A DNA stretch of 32,110 bases, from the NCBI GenBank assembly GCA_021162425.1, contig JAGGYQ010000075.1:1-32110 (forward strand), read 5' to 3'. Shown here piece after piece: positions 16,859-23,707 of this stretch. Position 1 is the stretch's first letter, and every line of letters begins with the position of its first letter. The notes below the pieces were generated by a model. It did not search any database. It saw only the letters and a list, made by a program, of their open reading frames with translations, and had not been told where the DNA came from. The stretch is from Candidatus Aenigmatarchaeota archaeon. GTDB lineage: Archaea > Aenigmatarchaeota > Aenigmatarchaeia > QMZP01 > QMZT01. The position numbers and the translations under genes are program-made.

Positions 16859-16935
16859 AACTATAGAAATCTTTATAAAGGAGTAATATATACATAATAA
16901 TGTTGTGATATGTATAATCACTTTGAAGGGGTAAA

Positions 16936-17877
16936 ATGACAAAAGAAAAAAAGAAGCTTAAATGTCCAGAATGCGGTTCTACGAATATAAGGTCTGATTC
17001 ATCCAGAGGGGAACTTGTTTGTATGAAATGCGGACTTGTTTTGGATCAATCGATGATAGACACCACTCAGGAATGGCGGGCGTTCGACGATAGCCAGAGG
17101 TCGAGGCGCGTCCGAACTGGCGCTCCCTTAACGGTGACAAAGCACGATCAGGGCATAACGACGGAAATAGGAAAGGGAAGAGGCGAACTGTTCAAGGTTG
17201 CAGCGAAAAAACGGGCGCAATACTACAGGTTATCGAAGTGGCACAAACGTCTGATAAAGTCAAAGGACCGAAATCTCTCATTCGCTTTTTCCGAATTGCA
17301 GAGGTTGATTTCGTATCTGAACCTCTCCCAGGCGATACACGAGAAGGTGGCAAAATTATACGAGAAAGCGGTTGAGAAAGGTCTGGTCCGAGGGAGGTCG
17401 ACAGAATCGATAATCGCCGCTTTGCTCTATACTACGTGTCGCGAGGAGGGCGCACCGAGAACGCTGGACGAGATTTCAAAGGCGTCGGGAATTTCGAAGA
17501 GGGACATCGGCAAAACGTATAGATACATAGCAAGAAAACTCGATATCCGCATACTCCCTGCAAAACCGCAGGACTACGTTCCCAGATTCGGTTCATTGCT
17601 TGGTTTAGACGAAAGGGTTCAGGTCAAAGCGGTTAAAATATTGGACGAAGCAACAAAATATGATGTGACAAGCGGGAAGGGACCGATAGGAGTCGCTGCT
17701 GCGGCATTGTATATAGCCGCTGTTCTCGAGGGAAAGAAAAAGACGCAGAGAGAGGTTGCTGATATCATTGGTGTAACAGAAGTCACAATAAGAAACAGAT
17801 ACAAAGAGATAGTGGAAAAACTGGGCATTAAGGACGAGGTTGAAGAAAAGGTCAGGGAAGAAGAGGAAGTGGAATAA
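16936..17877 (+). CDS. tfb: Transcription initiation factor TFB
   Basis: Zn ribbon KCPECGSTNIRSDSSRGELVCMKCGLVLDQ, EWRAFD B-finger, two cyclin folds. Confidence 0.97.
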   Translation: MTKEKKKLKCPECGSTNIRSDSSRGELVCMKCGLVLDQSMIDTTQEWRAFDDSQRSRRVRTGAPLTVTKHDQGITTEIGKGRGELFKVAAKKRAQYYRLSKWHKRLIKSKDRNLSFAFSELQRLISYLNLSQAIHEKVAKLYEKAVEKGLVRGRSTESIIAALLYTTCREEGAPRTLDEISKASGISKRDIGKTYRYIARKLDIRILPAKPQDYVPRFGSLLGLDERVQVKAVKILDEATKYDVTSGKGPIGVAAAALYIAAVLEGKKKTQREVADIIGVTEVTIRNRYKEIVEKLGIKDEVEEKVREEEEVE

Positions 17878-17905
17878 ATAGACCCTCTTGTTCTTCGGTG
17901 ACACC

Positions 17906-18025
17906 ATGACCAGATATGCATTCAGAGGAAATTATAGGGAAGGCAATCTCACAGGTGGCGCAATACCTTTGGGCAAGCGTCTGAGCTCAATTCTGGAGAA
18001 ACACGGGATTTCAAAGCTTTACTAG
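17906..18025 (+). CDS. 39-aa small protein
   Basis: MTRYAFRGNYREGNLTGGAIPLGKRLSSILEKHGISKLY*; GGTGA-like SD upstream; stop shares one base with the next GTG start (TAGTG). Confidence 0.5.
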   Translation: MTRYAFRGNYREGNLTGGAIPLGKRLSSILEKHGISKLY

Positions 18026-18348
18026 TGAAAGCGATGGCAGAGGATAAATTCCCATACATTCAGGCATTTCCCAAGCGGCCAGAAGATAAGGAATCCTTTC
18101 CGGTCGAGGTTAAAAAAGGCAAAATAAAAATACCCAAGGATTTAATAAAACATGCAGGACTTGATAGTGGCAGATACTGCATAACAGGCTTTCCTGATCC
18201 ACCTTCCCTTAAAATCTGGAACATTGAGATAATAGAAAAATATCTGTTTTCAAATAAAGAAGACCTGATAGACCCCTCATTTTATTTGAATATTTTCAAT
18301 ATGTCCCTAATTTCAGCGTTTGTCTTCACACCTGTTGCGCATAGATGA
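18025..18348 (+). CDS. Small protein with possible AbrB/SpoVT-like segment, overlapping trm1 3' end
   Basis: VEVKKGKIKIPKDLIKHAGLDSGRYCITG; GTG start; 67-nt antisense overlap with trm1. Confidence 0.5.
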   Translation: MKAMAEDKFPYIQAFPKRPEDKESFPVEVKKGKIKIPKDLIKHAGLDSGRYCITGFPDPPSLKIWNIEIIEKYLFSNKEDLIDPSFYLNIFNMSLISAFVFTPVAHR

Positions 18349-19340
18349 GTTCTTGAAGCTGCAAAGCCATGTTTTCGCAGAGTTTCTATGACATTTTCGA
18401 TTTTCGGTGAGCTGATTTTAAGAAATTTTGAAAGGTGATGAAGGTCGTAATAGAATGGATGATCTACTTCCTGCGAGCAAATTTCAATTTCTTTTTTACG
18501 AGCAAATTTCAAAAGCATTTTTTGAACGAAGGCTCTGTCTTGGATTTTTCCTGTCCACAGCGGTCCGAGGATTTTCATACGGCTTTCGCAGTTATCACAT
18601 GTTTTTTCAATGCCAATTTTCTTGTTGTGGCAGTTCGAGCAATACGAAACCATCTGAATTTTCGAAAGATTTTTGTCAGGTCCATATTCAATCTGGCCTA
18701 CTACTCGGAAATAATGGTTTGCATGTGAATACAGGGGTTTGAAAGTCATATTATGTATGGCAAGATTTTGCAAAATTGATGTTATGAGGACACGAACGCC
18801 GAGCTCTTTTGCAAAGTCCGTTCGTTCTACAAACACACCATATCTCCTGAAACACGCCTTAGCGAACTTTCCTGAGAGCGCACCGGAATCAGTTGCTGTC
18901 ACCCCGATTATCGAGTCTTTATGCAGGGTGAACCCAACATTTCGGAGATAGCGGGCAGGCGAGCCGAACGGGTCAATGTCCACGAAATCGTATTTCCTCT
19001 TTTCAAGAAAGAGGAGATTTGCATCTTTGTTACAGATTTCGTATCTGGATTTTTTAATACAGTTCACTTCAAGATTTTTTTCTATCAGTTTTACAGCGTT
19101 TGGATTGGCGTCGTTGAATACAACCTTCTGAATAGTTGGAACCTCGAGCAGAATCCTTATCCCACGAACGCCTGTTGCAGCGAGCGGGTCGAGTGCTTCC
19201 TTAGGTTTCGTGAGTTGAAGGATAGCGATAGTCACATCTCTCTGGTATTCCATTCCAGGGTTGTAGAACGCCTCGCTTCTCTTTGTCAGGGATTCAGAAG
19301 GAACGCAGACTTTTGCTTCACCTTCAGTCACAATTTTCAT
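18282..19340 (-). CDS. trm1: tRNA (guanine26-N2)-dimethyltransferase Trm1
   Basis: EGEAKVCVP..FYNPGMEYQRDVTIAIL, DPLAATGVRGIR, DIDPFGSPARYL, GVTATDSGALSG, zinc-binding CSNCHNKKIGIEKTCDNC. Confidence 0.96.
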   Translation of the reverse strand: MKIVTEGEAKVCVPSESLTKRSEAFYNPGMEYQRDVTIAILQLTKPKEALDPLAATGVRGIRILLEVPTIQKVVFNDANPNAVKLIEKNLEVNCIKKSRYEICNKDANLLFLEKRKYDFVDIDPFGSPARYLRNVGFTLHKDSIIGVTATDSGALSGKFAKACFRRYGVFVERTDFAKELGVRVLITSILQNLAIHNMTFKPLYSHANHYFRVVGQIEYGPDKNLSKIQMVSYCSNCHNKKIGIEKTCDNCESRMKILGPLWTGKIQDRAFVQKMLLKFARKKEIEICSQEVDHPFYYDLHHLSKFLKISSPKIENVIETLRKHGFAASRTHLCATGVKTNAEIRDILKIFK

Positions 19341-19374
19341 GAAAATGGATTTCGATGGAGAAAATAAAAAGATA

Positions 19375-19508
19375 TGGGACGGGTGGGATTTCCAACATAA
19401 GGGAGCCTTCCCCTCCCTTATCCTTTCCGAGCCAGCGATGTTTCAAATTTTGAACCCACGACACCCAGGTCTTCAGCCTGGCGCTCTCCCGGGCTGAGCT
19501 ACCGTCCC
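19375..19508 (-). tRNA. tRNA-Phe(GAA) with 60-nt intron in the T-loop
   Basis: GGGACGG TA GCTC-AGCCCGGGA-GAGC G CCAGG-CTGAAGA-CCTGG GTGTC GTGGG-TTCAAA[60 nt]T-CCCAC CCGTCCC A; all arms pair once the insert is removed. Confidence 0.9.
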
Positions 19509-19543
19509 GTATAACCAATATTACTTTTGGTATGATTTAAAAA

Positions 19544-19816
19544 TTAATACGTTACAAAGCCTATATCAAAAGTTTTTATTCTCAACATCTTTCCATTTTC
19601 GATTTTATTGATGACATCTTTGAGATTTTTGCGTATCTCTTCGTAGTGGGTGGAGCAAAGGTATACAGATATTAAATCTTTCTTTGTCCTCGTGCTGAAG
19701 TCTATCTGGAATATAAGCATCTCTTTCCCGGGTTTTTTCTCACAGCCCTTAAAATTGCAGCATGTCTTTAGCAATCTTATGTCACAATACCTATTTATCA
19801 CTTCGAGAAGCTCCAT
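19544..19816 (-). CDS. 90-aa hypothetical protein, possible Zn-binding
   Basis: ORF with TCCNFKGCEKKP...LCSTHYEEI between two tRNA genes. Confidence 0.5.
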   Translation of the reverse strand: MELLEVINRYCDIRLLKTCCNFKGCEKKPGKEMLIFQIDFSTRTKKDLISVYLCSTHYEEIRKNLKDVINKIENGKMLRIKTFDIGFVTY

Positions 19817-19860
19817 GCTAATGTATTGGAAGAAAGATTCATAAACTTTTAGAATATAGA

Positions 19861-19880
19861 CATGGGGTTAGCTCCCCATG
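19861..19880. other. Hairpin downstream of tRNA-Asn
   Basis: CATGGGG-TTAGCT-CCCCATG, 7-bp perfect stem, 14 nt beyond the tRNA 3' end. Confidence 0.5.
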
Positions 19881-19894
19881 CCATATCTTGTTCA

Positions 19895-20046
19895 CGTCCC
19901 GGGCCGGAGTGATGCACGAAGCCCCATCCGGAGCAAACAGCCAATTGAAATTCAAGCCATGCTTCGAACCGGCGACCTTTCGGTTTCCGCGATTCTTAAC
20001 AGCCGAACGCTCTATAGCGACTGAAGCACCGCTGAGCTACCGGGAC
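19895..20046 (-). tRNA. tRNA-Asn(GTT) with insertions in D-loop, anticodon loop and T-loop
   Basis: GTCCCGG TA GCTC-AGCGGT[14]A-GAGC G TTCGG-CTGTTA[12]A-CCGAA AGGTC GCCGG-TTCGAA[54]T-CCGGC CCGGGAC G; removing the inserts gives a canonical 72-nt tRNA-Asn. Confidence 0.88.
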
Positions 20047-20094
20047 ATGTAATAGTTATAAACATTTTATAAATAAAAATTTTAACCTATGGCA

Positions 20095-20237
20095 GAGCGT
20101 GTCTAAAAATAACTCTGTTTCCTTCCCTCTTCGTCAAAATCGGTATGCTGGAAAAATAAAGTCCATACGAAATCCCCCTCGCCGAGACATTTTCCCAAAT
20201 GAAAATCAACAAACTGCGGGAATTGTTAGACACGCCC
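20095..20237. mobile_element. MITE-like element (A), 143 bp
   Basis: Ends GAGCGTGTCTAAAAAT / ATTGTTAGACACGCCC (near-perfect TIRs); perfect 10-bp direct repeat ACCTATGGCA at 20085-20094 and 20238-20247. Confidence 0.75.
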
Positions 20238-20239
20238 AC

Positions 20240-21331
20240 CTATGGCAAGAAGTCACCATTCTTTATCTTCTCTGGGAGATATTTTTCTGATATGAACTTT
20301 ATACCTTTCGAGGACAAGGCTTCAAGTTCGAGTTTATACCCAACTTTTAGCATATGCCTCAACTCTTTCTCCCACTCTTTCGGTTTAAACCATATATAAT
20401 TTAACAATTCTTTTATCCTTTTCTCATCTCCCTTGTTCAGTTTGATGGTTACGTTCTTAGGTATGTTAAACTTCTCGACGTCCATCGTTGTTAGACCAAC
20501 AAACTTTGCATCAGGTGTCCCCAGACGGTCAGAAAGGAAAGAAAGATTGATTGAACCCTGTTTTATGACCGAATATATGTAATATCCCCATGGATCGCTG
20601 TCAGTTAGGACGTATATAGGAAGACCAAGCTCTGTGTGTAACCTGTTTATGAGTCTTCTAGCTCCTCTTGCAGGTTGACCTTTCCCAGTCACTATCAAAC
20701 AGTTCTGCTTTTTCCAGAACTTGTCCTCGTTCAATCGCTGCCATACAGCATCTTTCTCTATTACAAGGACGTAATCGGCCCTTACATTCTCGAATTTTAT
20801 AATCTCTTCCTCTACATTGCTTGGTATTGCCCACCCAGATGAACCCATTTTCGCGCAATTTATTCTATCTCCTGCATCATTTATTATAATGTTCCCAGCA
20901 AGATAGCCTTTTCTATCAGCTATCAGATGAAGCTTTTCTCGGAGCGTATCCAAGGCTGCTTCAAGGTCTTCCACCACAGGGTCTGACTCACTTTGGTCCT
21001 CAAACGTGTTCTCATGTGTTCCAGGAATCGTTCGTTTCAATGCGTAGTAGAGATCTCTTATCGAGGTCGTGACACCTTGCTCTATTATCTTCTTGCATTC
21101 AGCTGCAACGAGCAGAGTTTGCATGAATTTTTTTGTGTGTGCAATGTTCAGGTAATACCTCTGGCTGGTTTTAGTTCCCAGTCTGATGAGTTTTCTCTTC
21201 TCGTCGAAGTATATGTTCGAGAGTGACCTGATGGGAATCTCTATCTTCGGATTCTCTTTTTTCTTTATCTGCTCCAGCACATTCAGACCCAGCTTCCTCA
21301 GCTTCTCCACTTCTTTTGACTTCATTTTCAT
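20240..21331 (-). CDS. top6A: DNA topoisomerase VI subunit A
   Basis: IEIPIRSLSNIYFDEKR, SIRDLYYALKRT (catalytic Tyr), VIEKDAVWQRL, TGKGQPARGARRLINRL, DSDPWGYYIY. Confidence 0.97.
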   Translation of the reverse strand: MKMKSKEVEKLRKLGLNVLEQIKKKENPKIEIPIRSLSNIYFDEKRKLIRLGTKTSQRYYLNIAHTKKFMQTLLVAAECKKIIEQGVTTSIRDLYYALKRTIPGTHENTFEDQSESDPVVEDLEAALDTLREKLHLIADRKGYLAGNIIINDAGDRINCAKMGSSGWAIPSNVEEEIIKFENVRADYVLVIEKDAVWQRLNEDKFWKKQNCLIVTGKGQPARGARRLINRLHTELGLPIYVLTDSDPWGYYIYSVIKQGSINLSFLSDRLGTPDAKFVGLTTMDVEKFNIPKNVTIKLNKGDEKRIKELLNYIWFKPKEWEKELRHMLKVGYKLELEALSSKGIKFISEKYLPEKIKNGDFLP

Positions 21332-22850
21332 CTACCTCTTTTACATGGCGTTTGGTGTTTATCAATTCTATCAGCATGTTCTTGACCTTCTCTCTACGTT
21401 CGCCTGATAGCTCGGAAAGGGCTTGGACAGTAAGGTTGGCATATTTTTCGAATGTTTTCATTCTCTGCTGATGATATGCCTGTCTCCTTTTACCAGAGAG
21501 ATATGTCTTGAGCTTTCTGGCAACTTCCTGTGTCGCGAGCTTTATCTCCTTGATTATCACAGGATAGGAAGCAATTGCCTCTTTCGATTCGGAGGTGAAC
21601 GGAACCCATACCGAGACAACATGAACAAATATAACAACAGGATTTTCGAACACATCACCTCCGAGACCGTATCGCCTCCAATCAATCCCTGTAATTGCTT
21701 TTGTTATTGCACAGTCACCCTGCTGATAAAGCAGGGGAACGCGGTTTGCGAATCTCATAAGCTTGCCTTGGGTTACAGAGCCGCCATATGCTATTCCCAC
21801 CTCGACCTGAAACGGCCAACCCCTGTAAACTTCAGGTGGTCTTGTTATAGCCTCAACCAGCTCCGGATTCAATTCCTTTTTCAACCCTTCTGTTATTACA
21901 TCGCTCCCAAGAGGTGATAAGCAGTTTGTGGGAGGCTTCTGCAATTTCACAGATTTTGCAGCTTCCATAATCCTTTTGATTTCCTCATCTGTTAGTTTTT
22001 TCGGCTTTGCATTCTCGTTCACTTCTGCTGTTTTGCATATCTCTTTCGCAGTTTTCCTTCCAAGTTTCGTGAATTCTGTTGTCAAAAAACTTATCAATGT
22101 TTTTGCTTTTGTGTTCATGAGCATTCTTGACATGATGCCAAGTTCAACGCCGAGGATATGCGGCTTTATCTCTTTTGCCTCTTTCGGAAGTTTGTCAACA
22201 GTTCTTGTAAATTTTATTACACCTTTTGGAGAATCAAATGTTATATTTGCGTATGGATTCGCAATTGCGGTTTGCTTGAGGTATTCGTGTATTGATTGTT
22301 TATAATCTCTGTAGACACCTTCTGTTATAAATCTTAATTCCACACCATGCCATATATCCCCTCTTTCCTCCCGACTTTCCAGAATTATAGGTTCATTTTT
22401 TCTGATATCTATTTTTATTTTGTATATGTGGGTCACGCCGTCCCCAACAGAGCTTTTTATTTCAAGGGGTTTCCCTGTCGTGAGCTGCGTATACAGCGTG
22501 GCAGCGGATATCCCTATCCCCTGCTGCCCCCTGTTTTGTTTCAGGCGATGAAACTTCGAGCCGTAAAGCAATTTTCCGAAAATCTTTGGTATATGGCTTT
22601 TAACAATTCCCGGTCCGTTATCCTTTATAACAATTTCGTAAATCTCTGGCTTTATTTCCTTTACCTTTACATAAATATCAGGTAATATTCTCGCTTCTTC
22701 TGTTGCGTCTAAAGCGTTATCTACACCTTCTTTTACTATCATAAGGAGTGCCTTGACTTTATTGTCATAGCCAAGCAAATGTCTGTTCTTTTCAAAGAAT
22801 TCCGATATGCTTATCTCTCTGTGTTTTTGTGCCATTTCTTTGGCTTTCAT
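21171..22850 (-). CDS. top6B: DNA topoisomerase VI subunit B
   Basis: GHKL motifs EGVDNALDA, VIKDNGPGI, GQQGIGISAATLY; C-terminal 53 codons overlap top6A out of frame. Confidence 0.96.
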   Translation of the reverse strand: MKAKEMAQKHREISISEFFEKNRHLLGYDNKVKALLMIVKEGVDNALDATEEARILPDIYVKVKEIKPEIYEIVIKDNGPGIVKSHIPKIFGKLLYGSKFHRLKQNRGQQGIGISAATLYTQLTTGKPLEIKSSVGDGVTHIYKIKIDIRKNEPIILESREERGDIWHGVELRFITEGVYRDYKQSIHEYLKQTAIANPYANITFDSPKGVIKFTRTVDKLPKEAKEIKPHILGVELGIMSRMLMNTKAKTLISFLTTEFTKLGRKTAKEICKTAEVNENAKPKKLTDEEIKRIMEAAKSVKLQKPPTNCLSPLGSDVITEGLKKELNPELVEAITRPPEVYRGWPFQVEVGIAYGGSVTQGKLMRFANRVPLLYQQGDCAITKAITGIDWRRYGLGGDVFENPVVIFVHVVSVWVPFTSESKEAIASYPVIIKEIKLATQEVARKLKTYLSGKRRQAYHQQRMKTFEKYANLTVQALSELSGERREKVKNMLIELINTKRHVKEVDENEVKRSGEAEEAGSECAGADKEKRESEDRDSHQVTLEHILRREEKTHQTGN

Positions 22851-23341
22851 GCAGTCTCACCTTTCAAACCTTCAAGGTATTTGAATACGTATGAATGTGG
22901 TTTGCCTCCTATAAGCATATCAATAGCCTTTGCCGCTTTTTCAACATCTTCCCATTTGCCTATGATAGAGATTGTTTTTCCGTAGATTGATATATCAGTA
23001 TTTGTGAACATTTCTATTTTATTTTTTGACATGCCTTTTGAACCGATGATTCTTGAAAGAATTCTTCTTTTCCTTTTCTTTGTGGGTTTTTCAAGGCTTA
23101 TGATGAAAAGCTGATACTCGTCATTCAGCAGTTTGAATGCTTTTTCAGGAGAGAATCCTCTTCCTATAGCCTTTATTATCTCTCTCGCCTTCATTACATC
23201 AAGTGCCTCTCCCTCTATCTCGACGCTGTCGTTGATTCTTATTTTTGTATTCGTGTTTTCCTCCAACGCTTTCTTTACAGAACCACCCCTACCTATTAGC
23301 ACACCTTTTCTTCGTTCAGGAATTTTAACAGTTTCCAGCAT
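22847..23341 (-). CDS. KH-domain RNA-binding protein, archaeal Pno1/Dim2-like
   Basis: ERRKGVLIGRGGSVKKALEENTNTKIRI and RIIGSKGMSKNKIEMFTNTDISIYGKTISIIG; 4-nt overlap with top6B start. Confidence 0.9.
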   Translation of the reverse strand: MLETVKIPERRKGVLIGRGGSVKKALEENTNTKIRINDSVEIEGEALDVMKAREIIKAIGRGFSPEKAFKLLNDEYQLFIISLEKPTKKRKRRILSRIIGSKGMSKNKIEMFTNTDISIYGKTISIIGKWEDVEKAAKAIDMLIGGKPHSYVFKYLEGLKGETA

Positions 23342-23371
23342 AGTTCCAGCTTGGTTGAAGAATATAATGAG

Positions 23372-23677
23372 TTAGAAGTTCAATAACCCTTTTTTTCTAA
23401 GCCATTCTGTCTCTGCCCTTTTGTATTTCCATATGACATCACCTTTCTCATCACCTTGAACCTCCCATGGTTTCACAAGAACGGTGTCACCTGACCTTAT
23501 CCATTGTTTCCTTTTAAACTTACCTGACACCCTGCATACCCTTTTCTTGCCATCAGAACATGCTATCCTGAATCTGCCCGCCCCGAGCATTTCCTCAACT
23601 ATACCAAAAACCTCTTCGTTTCTGGGCATTCTAACTCTTATTATCTCTTCTCCTGTTGCATCTTTGAATTTTTCCAT
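23372..23677 (-). CDS. eif1A: Translation initiation factor aIF1A
   Basis: IRVRMPRNEEVFGIVEEMLGAGRFRIACSDGKKRVCRVSGKFKRKQWIRSGDTVLVKPWE. Confidence 0.96.
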   Translation of the reverse strand: MEKFKDATGEEIIRVRMPRNEEVFGIVEEMLGAGRFRIACSDGKKRVCRVSGKFKRKQWIRSGDTVLVKPWEVQGDEKGDVIWKYKRAETEWLRKKGLLNF

Positions 23678-23707
23678 ATCTATTATTTGCAGTTATGTGA
23701 TTTAAAT

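Noticed and set aside
19324-19518. 64-aa minus ORF
   Set aside because: Spans the tRNA-Phe gene and its intron; not coding.
19509-19530. Weak ACCAA/TTGGT inverted repeat upstream of tRNA-Phe
   Set aside because: Short, imperfect and AT-rich; plausible by chance next to a tRNA promoter.
20099-20399. Small plus ORFs over the MITE and the top6A 3' end
   Set aside because: Cross the element end and lie antisense to top6A; no transposase motifs.
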